A model generated the notes under the pieces. That model saw only the letters and a program-made list of their open reading frames with translations, did not search any database and was not told the DNA's origin. Both the position numbers and the translations under genes were made by a program. This document shows, piece by piece, positions 1 through 8,724 of a stretch of 64,000 nucleotides of DNA (its first letter is position 1; each line of letters begins with the position of its first letter). This DNA is from Gammaproteobacteria bacterium. GTDB taxonomy: Bacteria; Pseudomonadota; Gammaproteobacteria; Pseudomonadales; Halieaceae. The stretch spans positions 62,001 to 126,000 of the forward strand of contig JAUHXH010000004.1 in assembly GCA_030427085.1 (NCBI GenBank). Reading direction: 5' to 3'.

Positions 1-2886
1 TTGACTATGATTAAAAATCGTCTCACCGTGGCAGTTTCCGCTGCCCTCGGCCTGACGGCGGCAGCGGCCTTCCCGCAAGTTGCCAACGCTCAGGACGACC
101 TGGTCGAAGAGGTTGTTGTTACCGGTTCGCGTATCCAGAAAGCGAACCTGGTTTCATCCAGCCCGGTGACCCAGGTCAATGCCGAGGAATTCAAGTTCCA
201 GGGTAACGTTCGCGTAGAGGACTTGCTGAACAAGCTGCCCTCCGTTTACGCGTCCAACACCTCTGGTGATGCTAACGGCGCAACCGGTACCGCTACCCTG
301 AACCTGCGTAACCTGGGTTCTGTGCGCACACTGACTCTGCTGAACGGCCGTCGCCTGCCCCCGGGCTCCCCGGCAGCTGGTGGCTATGCTGCTGACGTGA
401 ACCAGGTACCCGGCGCCCTGATCCAGCGCGTTGAAGTACTGACCGGTGGTGCATCTTCCACCTACGGTTCTGACGCTGTGGCCGGTGTTGTTAACTTCAT
501 CCTGGTCGACGACTTCGAAGGCCTGAAAGTTGATTACCAGTACAGTGGCTACACCCACAACAACGACAACGGCTCTATTCAGGACCTGAACCGTTCCACC
601 GGCTTCGACGTGCCCGACGGCACCGAGACTGACGGTGAAATCTCTGACCTGTCCGTGATCTTCGGTGCCAACCTGGACGGTGGCCGCGGCAACGTGACTG
701 CTTACTTCACCTACCGCAACATCGACCCCGTTGTACAAGGTAGCCGTGACTACTCCAACTGTGCACTGGGCGGCACCTCTGACAACTTCAGCTGTGGTGG
801 TTCTTCCACTCTGCCCGAAGGTCGCTTCACTGACTTCGGCCTGCTGGCCGGCACTGGCCCCGGTAGCTTCGACTACATCGTATCCGGTGATCAGTTCGTG
901 CCCCGGGACGGCCTGCTGTACAACTACGCGCCGCTCAACTTCTTCCAGCGCCCTGACGAGCGTTACACCGGTGGCGCCTTCGCCCGTTACAGCATCAACG
1001 AGCACGTAGAAGCTTACGGCGAAGTGATGTTCATGGACGACCGCTCCAACGCACAGATCGCTCCCTCCGGTGCGTTCTTCGTAACCAGCGCACTGAGCTG
1101 TGGCAACCCCTTCCTGTCAGCCCAACAGTTCGACCTGGTCTGTGGCCAGTACGGTCTGGGTGATGGCGACTTCCAGGATGTCTTCATCGGCCGCCGTAAC
1201 GTAGAAGGTGGTGCGCGTAACAACGACCTGCGTCACACTTCTATCCGTGGTGTATTCGGCCTGCGTGGCGATATCAACGACACCTGGCGCTACGACGCTT
1301 ACGCCCAGTACGCGGAAGTAAGCTACGAAGAGACCTACAACAACGACCTGTCTACTACCAAGATCATCCGCGCTCTGGATGCGGTAGAAGATGCGGACGG
1401 CAACGTTACCTGTCGCTCTGTAATCGACGGCAGCGATCCGACCTGTGTGCCCTGGAACCTGTTCACCGAAGGTGCAGTTACCCAGAACATGCTGAACTAC
1501 CTGTACCTGCCCCTGTTCGCACGCGGTACTACTGACCAGAAAGTTGTTTCCGGTTACGTAGCCGGTGACCTGGGTGAGTACAACATCCAGATCCCGTCTG
1601 CCGAAACTGGCGTACAGGTTGTTCTGGGTACTGAGTACCGCTCAGAAAACCTGGAATTCAGCCCGGACAACGGCTACCAGTCAGGTGACGGTGCTGGTCA
1701 GGGTGGTCCTATCCTCGGCGTGAATGGCGGTTACGACGTAACTGAATTCTTCACCGAAATCAGCATCCCGCTGGTAGAAGGCAAGTCCTTCGCTGAAGAG
1801 CTGAACCTGGACCTGGGCTATCGCTGGTCTGACTACTCCACCGACGTTCAGACTGACACTTATAAAGTGGCAGCAGGCTGGGCACCGGTAGCTAGCCTCA
1901 AGTTCCGCGCCAGCTTCAACCACGCGGTACGTGCGGCCAACATCCGTGAACTGTTCCGTCCGCAGGGCATCGGCCTGTTCGACATGACCACTGACGTGTG
2001 TGCGACCGCCACTCCTTCCCGTACTCTGGAAGAGTGTGCCCGCACTGGTGTGACTGCCGGTCAGTACGGCACCATCGCTGATTCACCCGCTGGTCAGTAC
2101 AACCAGATCACTGGTGGTAACCCCGATCTGCAACCGGAAGAATCCGACACCTACAGCTTCGGCCTGGTGTGGACTCCCGAGTTTGCTGACGGCTTGGCCA
2201 TCACTCTGGACTACTTCGACATCGAAGTGGAAGGCGCGATTGCCGGTATCGGCTCTGAGGAAATCCTCAACAGCTGCTACGAGACTGGCGATTCCTTCTT
2301 CTGTGGCCTGGTTAATCGTGGCCCGGCAACCGGTACTCTGTGGCTCGGTAACGACAACGTCGTTAACACCGACATCAACACCGGTTTCTTCGCAACTGCC
2401 GGTCTTGACTACACCATCGACTACAGCTTCGACATCGGTGACATGGGTAGCCTGAACTTCAACAACATCGGTACTCTCGTCGACTCCTGGGAGCAGCAAG
2501 CTACTCCTAACAGCGACGTGGTTTCCTGTGAAGGCACCTGGGGTGGCGTGTGTGGTTCCCCCAACTTCGAACTGGTTAACAACTTCCGCGTGACCTGGCT
2601 GACCCCTTGGGATCTGGCCCTGTCTGGCGCATGGCGTTACATGAGCGAAGTTGAAGACAATGACGACACCGCCGACTTCGACGCCCAGAACTACCTGGAC
2701 GTGTCTGCAGTTTGGGACGTGACTGAGATGATCTCTCTGCGCGCCGGTATTAACAACGTAACCGACGAAGAGCCTCCGCTGGGCCCCGCCCCCGGACCGT
2801 CTATCTTCGGTAACGGTAATACCTTCCCGGGCTACTACGACGCTCTGGGCATGTACTGGTTCCTCGGAGCCTCCGTACAGTTCTAA
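1..2886 (+). CDS. TonB-dependent outer-membrane receptor
   Basis: Outer-membrane active transporter that would take up a large or scarce substrate using energy from TonB-ExbBD. The frame is open from the first base (TTG at 1). ATG at 7 is the likelier start and gives a clean Sec signal peptide with cleavage near ANA-Q. A TonB box (EEVVVTGSRI, about residues 36-45) follows, then a plug domain with the typical RVEVLTGGASSTYGSDAV segment near 144, and a long beta-barrel ending in the terminal Phe of outer-membrane proteins. At about 960 residues the length is usual for the oar/CirA-like group. The upstream region is outside the window, so the gene could start further left. Codon use is strongly biased (CTG, AAC, GGT), suggesting high expression. 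The substrate cannot be read from sequence. A strong terminator follows. Confidence 0.93.
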   Translation: MTMIKNRLTVAVSAALGLTAAAAFPQVANAQDDLVEEVVVTGSRIQKANLVSSSPVTQVNAEEFKFQGNVRVEDLLNKLPSVYASNTSGDANGATGTATLNLRNLGSVRTLTLLNGRRLPPGSPAAGGYAADVNQVPGALIQRVEVLTGGASSTYGSDAVAGVVNFILVDDFEGLKVDYQYSGYTHNNDNGSIQDLNRSTGFDVPDGTETDGEISDLSVIFGANLDGGRGNVTAYFTYRNIDPVVQGSRDYSNCALGGTSDNFSCGGSSTLPEGRFTDFGLLAGTGPGSFDYIVSGDQFVPRDGLLYNYAPLNFFQRPDERYTGGAFARYSINEHVEAYGEVMFMDDRSNAQIAPSGAFFVTSALSCGNPFLSAQQFDLVCGQYGLGDGDFQDVFIGRRNVEGGARNNDLRHTSIRGVFGLRGDINDTWRYDAYAQYAEVSYEETYNNDLSTTKIIRALDAVEDADGNVTCRSVIDGSDPTCVPWNLFTEGAVTQNMLNYLYLPLFARGTTDQKVVSGYVAGDLGEYNIQIPSAETGVQVVLGTEYRSENLEFSPDNGYQSGDGAGQGGPILGVNGGYDVTEFFTEISIPLVEGKSFAEELNLDLGYRWSDYSTDVQTDTYKVAAGWAPVASLKFRASFNHAVRAANIRELFRPQGIGLFDMTTDVCATATPSRTLEECARTGVTAGQYGTIADSPAGQYNQITGGNPDLQPEESDTYSFGLVWTPEFADGLAITLDYFDIEVEGAIAGIGSEEILNSCYETGDSFFCGLVNRGPATGTLWLGNDNVVNTDINTGFFATAGLDYTIDYSFDIGDMGSLNFNNIGTLVDSWEQQATPNSDVVSCEGTWGGVCGSPNFELVNNFRVTWLTPWDLALSGAWRYMSEVEDNDDTADFDAQNYLDVSAVWDVTEMISLRAGINNVTDEEPPLGPAPGPSIFGNGNTFPGYYDALGMYWFLGASVQF

Positions 2887-2914
2887 GCTCGATAGAGTTA
2901 CGACTCGCCAACAA

Positions 2915-2932
2915 GGGGCGGCTTGCCGCCCC
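2915..2932 (+). other. GC-rich hairpin after receptor gene
   Basis: Perfect inverted repeat GGGGCGGC / GCCGCCCC separated by two bases, 29 nt after the receptor stop codon. It has no T-run, so alone it is not a standard terminator. Lying just before a true terminator, it may protect the 3' end of the receptor mRNA from exonucleases. Confidence 0.5.
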
Positions 2933-2956
2933 AACAACAAAGCGCGAGTTCTTACC

Positions 2957-2982
2957 AAGGCCAACATTGTTGGCCTTTTTTT
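2957..2982 (+). terminator. Rho-independent terminator of the TonB receptor gene
   Basis: Perfect 9-bp stem AAGGCCAAC / GTTGGCCTT with an ATT loop, ending in a run of seven T. Textbook intrinsic terminator on the plus strand, which makes the receptor gene monocistronic on its right side. Confidence 0.9.
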
Positions 2983-3020
2983 ATGCCCAGGGATGGGCGG
3001 TACGCCCCGAGAGGCAGGAC

Positions 3021-3096
3021 GCCGGCAGGGGCGCGCCTAAATTCACTTCCGAGCCAGGCTAATAACGAAGCCGGCAGGGACGCGCTACAATTCACT
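3021..3096 (+). repeat. Imperfect 27-bp direct repeat before methyltransferase gene
   Basis: Two copies (3021-3047 and 3070-3096), 49 bp apart start to start and matching at 23 of 27 positions. Both begin GCCGGCAGGG and end AATTCACT. The second copy contains TACAAT at 3087-3092, a good -10 hexamer, 25 bp before the methyltransferase start, so the repeat probably duplicates part of that promoter. Confidence 0.6.
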
Positions 3097-3116
3097 GCCA
3101 AATCTGGCAAAAACCT

Positions 3117-4070
3117 ATGACACAGAACCCCACAGAAAAACAAACACCCGCCTGGGACAATTGGTGGCGTGAAGGCCAGGAAGGTGGTGCACAGGATCCC
3201 ACCCTGCGTGACTACTGGCAGCGTGTTCTGGAACAAACACTCACCCGTCCGGTTCGCATGCTCGATCTCGCCTGTGGCGCAGGGGCGGTCACGGCCATCG
3301 CCAACTCAATGCGCCTGCCCACGGGGGCAACACTGGATTGCACCTGCCTGGACGCGTCCGCCGATGCGCTGGCAATCGTCGCGCAGCGACTTCCAGGCGT
3401 ACACACCCTTCAGGCCAGTGCTGCAAGCACCGGATTGGGCGATGCCAGCTTTGACTTCATCGCCAGCCAGTTCGGTTTGGAGTACGCCGGTACCGGTGCC
3501 TTTGCCGAGGCCGCGCGACTACTGGCTCCCGGCGGACAGCTCGTTTTGATAGTCCATTACCGGGAGGGGGCAATCGACGAGGAAAGTCGCACCACCTGTG
3601 AAGCGATTGCACAAACACTGGAGCTCGGTGTGCTGGATGCCTTCGACGCTCTGCTACAAGCAGCGCTCGCACTGCGCTCGGGCGCCGGCAATGCCGAGGC
3701 ATTTACCGCTGCCGACCAGACACTGGCACCCCGCGTTCAGCAATTCGCGACTCTGCTTAAAGACCGGGGGCCTGCAGTGGCGGGAGGTTCGCTTGCGCAG
3801 CTGTTCAACGACCTGGCTGGCTTGTACCAATCACTGGAAAGCACCGACCTGACCGCAGCGCGAGAAGGGGTGGAACGCGCCAGCCGTGACCTCAAAGCCT
3901 TCGCCCAGCGCATGCAAGCCATGCGGGAGGTCGCCCTGTCTGCGGAGGAAGTCGCGCAGATTATCGAAGCCCTGGGGATTGCAGGGCTTGAGATGGCACA
4001 GCCTGAAACGTTGAAGTTGGGTGGACGACCGTTGCCGGCCGCCTGGATTCTCAGGGGTCAACGCCCCTGA
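3117..4070 (+). CDS. Class I SAM-dependent methyltransferase
   Basis: Soluble methyltransferase of 317 residues. SAM-binding motif I is LDLACGAGAV at residues 49-58, and an acidic residue typical of motif II (CLDAS) follows about 30 residues later. The central segment has a post-motif region like that of UbiE/methyltransferase-11 domains. The C-terminal third is a helical extension of unknown role. The ATG at 3117 lies 25 bp after a TACAAT -10 element. The gene faces the TPR cluster on the opposite strand (stop codons 6 bp apart), so it is not in that operon. The substrate is unknown; small molecule, lipid or protein are all possible. Confidence 0.75.
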   Translation: MTQNPTEKQTPAWDNWWREGQEGGAQDPTLRDYWQRVLEQTLTRPVRMLDLACGAGAVTAIANSMRLPTGATLDCTCLDASADALAIVAQRLPGVHTLQASAASTGLGDASFDFIASQFGLEYAGTGAFAEAARLLAPGGQLVLIVHYREGAIDEESRTTCEAIAQTLELGVLDAFDALLQAALALRSGAGNAEAFTAADQTLAPRVQQFATLLKDRGPAVAGGSLAQLFNDLAGLYQSLESTDLTAAREGVERASRDLKAFAQRMQAMREVALSAEEVAQIIEALGIAGLEMAQPETLKLGGRPLPAAWILRGQRP

Positions 4071-4076
4071 GTCTAC

Positions 4077-5228
4077 TCATCCGCCAGGATAGGATTGCAC
4101 CGTTTGCAGCAAAGCACTGATCCAACGGCGCTCTTCCTCATCGAGTTCCGGGCGCCAGATGTCGAACAGCAATACCACGCGTGGGCGATCGCTGCGATTC
4201 CAGGCTTCGTGCTCGACACTGTCGTCGAATACCAGCACCTCACCCTCGCGCCATTCCCGCTGGTAGTTACCAACCCGCAAGGCCCCACAATTCGGTGGCA
4301 CAATCAGCGGCAGGTGGCAGATCAAGCGGGTGTTCAACATGCCGTGATGCGGTGCGATGGTGGCGCCGGGGGCCAGGCGTGAAAACAGTGCTGACGGCGT
4401 CTGGCCCGGCACTTGCGGCGCATCCGCCGCGGCCAGCGCGGCCATGGTTTGTGGGCAGCGGGTGGCATTTTCTTCCACCACAGCACCGTCTTTCCACAGG
4501 TAAAACGCACTCCAGTCCATCTTGCCAACGTTGCTGGCATCATTGAGCTGAGGGGTGTCGGGATCGTGCTCGAGATAAGGGGAGAAACACCCTTCATCTT
4601 CCATCAGCGCCAACAACTCCTCGCGGATCGCGTCGGTGGCACCTTCAATCCCGGTAAGGAAAGGGAACTGCTCGCGGGAGTAGAACGCCTGCTGGGGCAA
4701 GCCGGGATAGTAAAACCGGGTCGGCTGTTGCAGATGCACCGCCTTGCGGCCCACCGCGATATCCAGTGACTCTTCCAGCCGGGGAGCGCTGCCGGCGGCG
4801 TAACCCTGCTGTTTTAGCGAATCGCGCAGAAAGGCCTCAAACTCACCGGCATACTGATCGCACAGTTGCTGTGCGCGCCCGAGGCCCTGTTGAATGTCGG
4901 GGGGCAACTCACCTGCTGCGGCCGCAACCTGCATTGCGGCCTGGTAGAAACCCATGGCTGTACGTTTCTGGCCCATACGATCCAGATGATCGCCCTTGAA
5001 CAGCAGTGCTCGCAGGTTGCGAGGCTCCTGTGCCAAAGCAGCATCCACAGCGGCCAGCGTGGCGTCATTGTCACCCTGCTGGCCACAGGCAAAGGCCAGT
5101 GCAAGATGAGTAGAAGCGTCAGCTTGCCCGGCCGCAATCACCTGCTCGAAGATGGAACGCGCGCCACGGGCATCGCCGCTGCGCAGTGCTGCCAGACCTT
5201 GCTGGAGCAGTGCTGCGTGCTGGGTCAC
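4077..5228 (-). CDS. TPR protein with C-terminal aspartyl/asparaginyl beta-hydroxylase domain
   Basis: Predicted Fe(II)/2-oxoglutarate-dependent dioxygenase fused to N-terminal TPR helices. Residues 1-150 hold about three TPR-like repeats. The C-terminal half carries the AspH/LpxO-type signature: HHGMLNTR near 294, then CGALRVG, then DDSVEHEAWN (iron-binding His near 340), then RVVLLFDIWRPEL with the 2-oxoglutarate-binding Arg. All expected ligands are present, so it should be active. The start is GTG, overlapping the upstream sulfotransferase stop by 4 nt (GTGA), which indicates translational coupling. The substrate may be a protein Asp/Asn side chain or a lipid acyl chain; the sequence does not decide. 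No signal peptide, so cytoplasmic. Confidence 0.85.
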   Translation of the reverse strand: MTQHAALLQQGLAALRSGDARGARSIFEQVIAAGQADASTHLALAFACGQQGDNDATLAAVDAALAQEPRNLRALLFKGDHLDRMGQKRTAMGFYQAAMQVAAAAGELPPDIQQGLGRAQQLCDQYAGEFEAFLRDSLKQQGYAAGSAPRLEESLDIAVGRKAVHLQQPTRFYYPGLPQQAFYSREQFPFLTGIEGATDAIREELLALMEDEGCFSPYLEHDPDTPQLNDASNVGKMDWSAFYLWKDGAVVEENATRCPQTMAALAAADAPQVPGQTPSALFSRLAPGATIAPHHGMLNTRLICHLPLIVPPNCGALRVGNYQREWREGEVLVFDDSVEHEAWNRSDRPRVVLLFDIWRPELDEEERRWISALLQTVQSYPGG

Positions 5229-6781
5229 GCCGCCTCCTCGATGTATTCCAACAGCGGTGCAAGCGCTTCTGCGTAGGGTTCAAAACGTCGCATGGCATGG
5301 CGATACAATGGCTGGCGAACCTGGGTGGCGGACGCGGTGCGCACCGGCCGCGCGGTCTGATGAAACTCGAAGCAGGCGGGTTCCGCTTCCAAACCCAGCA
5401 ACGCCAGCAATTCCGGAATGGCTTCCTCGGCAGCGGTCACCAGCGACTCGTAGGCCACATCCTTGACCACGCCGGGCAGTTTTGCTTCCCAGTGGATCAT
5501 CAGTTGCTGGTAGCGGCGGAAGTGTCGACCAAGGTCTGCCAGGGTATCAGCAAAGGGATGGGGTTCGGCAAAACGCGTGCTGTAAATCGACCAGCAGGTG
5601 GCCAGCGCATCGCGGGTGCTGTGGATGATCACAGCGTCGGGAAACAGGCTGTGTAACATGCCGATGGCCTGGAAATTGGCCGGCATTTTGTCCACCACGA
5701 ACTCCGCATCGGGCGCCAGTTTTGCCAGGGCAGCGCGGTACTGATCCGCCAGTGCCTGTCGGCGATTCGCATCCAGCGCAGCGTAGGCTTCAGCGAAGGC
5801 CCCGCCATGCTCTGATTCCAGTGCCGTGCAGAGTTCACCGATCAGACGCTGCTCACCGGCACCGGCAACCTTCGAATGACTGGCCAGTATCTGCTCGATG
5901 AGGCTTGAACCAGACCGTGGTAAGCCAACCACGAACACCGGCCGCGGACCTTTGTTCACTTTCACCGGCTCAGCGATAGGGGCTGCCTTTAACGCGGCAA
6001 AATAGTTGTCGATCACGTCGCTGTCCAGGGGCTGGCCCGCCCGCTGAATGCTGTGTGCCTCCTCGAGGAATTGCAGAGTCTGGGCTACCTCGCCCCGCTG
6101 CTCACTGACGCGGGCCAGTGCGAAGGCCAGATCGCGACGCCCCGGGGATCCTGCCGGTGCGGCTTCGTAACTGGTTAGTAGCGCCACACGTTCATCAGCG
6201 TGGGCATCGCCACTGTGATCGCGTAACTGGCACAAATAAAGCTGAGCCTCGGGGAATTGCGGCTGTAGCGCCAGTGCTTGCTGGAAATGCTCGATAGCGG
6301 CCTGACTGTCACCCAAGTCTCGCCATGTGCAGCCGAGTCCGACCAGCGCGCTGGTTTGCTCTGGCGCCAGTTTCAGTGCCTGTTCGAAAGAGTCGCGGGC
6401 GGCGGGCAGGTCGTTGGCGTCCGCCAGACACCAGGCAAGGTCATTGTAATAGCGTGCTTCCTCGGGATTGAGGTCAATCGCCCGCTGCAGCGCAGCCTGC
6501 GCATCCGCCCACTGATGGCGGGCGCGGTAGACATTGCCGAGGTTATTGTGCAGTTCCGCATGGTCATCGTGGTCGCGCAAAGCCTGACGCAAGCAAGCGA
6601 CTGCTGGCTCAAGAATGCCGGCCTGGAAATACATCAGGCCCAACAGGTGATTCGCCTGCAAATGGCGGGGATGCGCTGCAATGATCGCGCGGTAGCGCTG
6701 CTCGGCCTCGGCAAATTGGCCGCGCTTTTGCATTGCCAGGGCCTGCCGCAGCGCCGGCTGCAAATCGGGAGTTTGGTTCAT
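5225..6781 (-). CDS. TPR-containing sulfotransferase
   Basis: Predicted PAPS-dependent sulfotransferase of 518 residues. Residues 1-260 are about six tandem TPR units, a protein-binding solenoid. Residues 281-510 form a sulfotransferase-3/1 type domain with the 5'-phosphosulfate loop GLPRSGSSLIEQIL (286-299) and a 3'-phosphate-binding segment around IIHSTRDALATCWS. The architecture resembles the TPR-sulfotransferases common in marine proteobacteria, and the sulfotransferase fold is shared with tyrosylprotein sulfotransferases, so a protein or peptide target is plausible but unproven. ATG start at 6781. The downstream hydroxylase gene overlaps by 4 nt, and 76 bp separate this gene from the upstream TPR lipoprotein gene. 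Confidence 0.87.
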   Translation of the reverse strand: MNQTPDLQPALRQALAMQKRGQFAEAEQRYRAIIAAHPRHLQANHLLGLMYFQAGILEPAVACLRQALRDHDDHAELHNNLGNVYRARHQWADAQAALQRAIDLNPEEARYYNDLAWCLADANDLPAARDSFEQALKLAPEQTSALVGLGCTWRDLGDSQAAIEHFQQALALQPQFPEAQLYLCQLRDHSGDAHADERVALLTSYEAAPAGSPGRRDLAFALARVSEQRGEVAQTLQFLEEAHSIQRAGQPLDSDVIDNYFAALKAAPIAEPVKVNKGPRPVFVVGLPRSGSSLIEQILASHSKVAGAGEQRLIGELCTALESEHGGAFAEAYAALDANRRQALADQYRAALAKLAPDAEFVVDKMPANFQAIGMLHSLFPDAVIIHSTRDALATCWSIYSTRFAEPHPFADTLADLGRHFRRYQQLMIHWEAKLPGVVKDVAYESLVTAAEEAIPELLALLGLEAEPACFEFHQTARPVRTASATQVRQPLYRHAMRRFEPYAEALAPLLEYIEEAA

Positions 6782-6857
6782 GGGAGATAGTCCTGTTACG
6801 CACCCGGCGCAAGGGCTGCCGGGGAAAGCACCAGTCTAACAGAGCCGTGGGGTGTGA

Positions 6858-7976
6858 TCAGCCGCCAGCCAGCGATCTCAGCTTTCTATTGTAGGCGGCG
6901 CGCTCCTCATCCGACTTCACACGCAGCGCCGCATCACGGAAATTTTCCGCCGCCAGGGCAGGCTCACCGGCCTGCATATACGCCAGGCCAAGCAAGCGGT
7001 AGAAATTGTGCTCACTGTCGTCTTTGCGAATGGCGGATCGGGCCAGTTTGACGGCCTCGTCATAGTCCCCCCTGGCATAAGCTTCCTCCGCCAGATGGAA
7101 CAGGTAATAGGGGTTTTGCTGGCGGAAAAGTTCCACCTTCGCCTCGTAGTGCTCTGCGAGCTGGGTTTTGCCCAGCTGGCGATACTGCCGGGCCAGATTA
7201 CTCATAGCGGTGGGCTCATTGCCCACATCGATCGCCGTGAGGAAAGCGCCTTCCGCCAGGTCGAACTCGCCGTAGCGACGGTACAGCGTGCCCAGGTTGG
7301 TCCAGAAATGCGCCGTGTGGTCGCGCAGCTGAATCGCCTTGCGCAGATAGAGGAAGGACTGGGCGTAGTCCAGGTTCTGCAGGTAGTGCACGCCCATGTT
7401 GTTGTAGTAGCGGGCGATCGCTTCCGTATCGGAGATGCGACGTGTGCGGTACTTCGGGTCGTATTCTTCGATATTGAAATCCACCACCTGCACGCCAGTG
7501 GGCAATTGGACCCGGGCATTGATATGCAGGTTATAAAGGTAGACATCATCGGCAAAGGCCCAGGTGGGTGGCACCTCTACCTCCTGGAATTCTGCCGCCA
7601 CACCGGCCTCACGGGCCAGCGCCACAAACAGGTTGGTGAAAGACAGGCAGTTCCCTTGTCGCCGGGCAAAGGCCTCCGCCGCGGTGGCAGTATAAAAGTT
7701 GTCGTACTGGAGATTCAGTCCGCCTTCGAGGATGGAGCTGAGGATGGTGCGAACAGCGACGTACTCACCAGCATCTTCCGGCAAGCGCTCATCGAGGAAA
7801 GCCCTCATCTCCGGGCTGACACCGAGCACCTGGGTGGGTGGTGGCCCATCCTGCGCCGACACGCCGAAGGGGGTGCCGTCCAGCAATTCGGCTTGCGCCA
7901 CAGGTCTTGAGGAATCAGTTGCAGCGCAGCCGGTTGTGAGCAGCGCGCACAGGCCCATCGTGGTATACCACTTCAT
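6858..7976 (-). CDS. TPR lipoprotein with transglutaminase-like domain
   Basis: Exported lipoprotein of 372 residues. The signal peptide ends in the lipobox LLTTGC, with lipidated Cys at 17. Residues 65-175 look like a transglutaminase/cysteine-protease fold with a catalytic triad in the right order: Cys110 (GNCLSFTN), His151 (YNLHINAR) and Asp166 (VVDFN). Residues 185-360 contain four to five TPR units. The family is usually annotated only as TPR protein; enzymatic activity is inferred from the triad. It is first in the leftward run with the TPR sulfotransferase and TPR hydroxylase. The lack of Asp at +2 after the lipid Cys (CAAT) suggests sorting to the outer membrane. Confidence 0.8.
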   Translation of the reverse strand: MKWYTTMGLCALLTTGCAATDSSRPVAQAELLDGTPFGVSAQDGPPPTQVLGVSPEMRAFLDERLPEDAGEYVAVRTILSSILEGGLNLQYDNFYTATAAEAFARRQGNCLSFTNLFVALAREAGVAAEFQEVEVPPTWAFADDVYLYNLHINARVQLPTGVQVVDFNIEEYDPKYRTRRISDTEAIARYYNNMGVHYLQNLDYAQSFLYLRKAIQLRDHTAHFWTNLGTLYRRYGEFDLAEGAFLTAIDVGNEPTAMSNLARQYRQLGKTQLAEHYEAKVELFRQQNPYYLFHLAEEAYARGDYDEAVKLARSAIRKDDSEHNFYRLLGLAYMQAGEPALAAENFRDAALRVKSDEERAAYNRKLRSLAGG

Positions 7977-8089
7977 AACAACCCCCTGCCTCTGTGGGCG
8001 TTGGTGGGATTGGATACCGCCTTCCTGTTACAGTCTAGCAGGATTGAGCGATCATTCCCGGCGGACTGTATCGGCAGACCCGCGAGCCG

Positions 8090-8095
8090 TATACT
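8090..8095 (+). promoter_or_regulatory. Candidate -10 element of the marC-family gene
   Basis: TATACT followed by a GC-only stretch (GCGCGCC), 36 bp before the ATG at 8131. The -35 region is poor. The GC-rich discriminator is of the type found at promoters sensitive to ppGpp. Confidence 0.5.
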
Positions 8096-8130
8096 GCGCG
8101 CCCCAATCACCCCCTGGCCGAGGACAGCGC

Positions 8131-8724
8131 ATGGACACTATTTCCGCCTTCATCACTCTTGTACTGGTGATGGACCCCCTGGGTAACGTGCCGATTTTTC
8201 TCTCCGTACTCAAGGATGTGAAACGTGGGCGGCGGGAGCGCATTATCCTGCGGGAGATGCTCATCGCACTCGGCGTACTGCTGCTGTTCCTGTTTGGTGG
8301 CCAGGCCGCGCTCAACCTGCTGGGACTGGAACAGGAGGCGGTTAGCGTTGCAGGCGCCATCGTGTTGTTCCTGATCGCCATCCGGATGATTTTCCCCTCA
8401 CCCTACGGCCTGATGGGCGACACCCCCGAAGGTGAACCGTTTGTGGTTCCGCTGGCTATTCCGCTGGTGGCCGGCCCCTCCAGCCTCGCCTTTGCCATGC
8501 TGATGGTACATAACGACCCCACGCGCATGATGGACTGGACGCTGGCGCTGGTCGGCGCCTGGGCGGTGTCGGCTGTGGTGTTATTGGCCTCACCGATTTT
8601 GCTGCGGGCTCTGGGTAATCGCGGCCTGATCGCCATGGAGCGCCTGATGGGGATGGTGCTGGTGATGATCGCGGTGCAGATGTTCTTCGACGGCCTGCAG
8701 AGCTTCCTGCATCTACCGGCCTGA
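8131..8724 (+). CDS. MarC/YhgN-family integral membrane protein
   Basis: Inner-membrane protein of 197 residues with about six hydrophobic helices. The opening segment TLVLVMDPLGNVPIFLSVL matches the MarC/UPF0056 hallmark DPLGNxP, and LAIPLVAGPSSLA matches the second conserved repeat motif. Despite the name (multiple antibiotic resistance locus), the family's transport role is not established. The ATG at 8131 is chosen because it starts the first hydrophobic helix; the frame is open further upstream but that part is not conserved-looking. Its stop codon directly abuts the stop of the convergent hydrolase gene. Confidence 0.88.
   Translation: MDTISAFITLVLVMDPLGNVPIFLSVLKDVKRGRRERIILREMLIALGVLLLFLFGGQAALNLLGLEQEAVSVAGAIVLFLIAIRMIFPSPYGLMGDTPEGEPFVVPLAIPLVAGPSSLAFAMLMVHNDPTRMMDWTLALVGAWAVSAVVLLASPILLRALGNRGLIAMERLMGMVLVMIAVQMFFDGLQSFLHLPA

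Noticed and set aside
154-1005. Antisense open frame inside the TonB receptor gene
   Set aside because: No motif; opposite to a strongly codon-biased gene.
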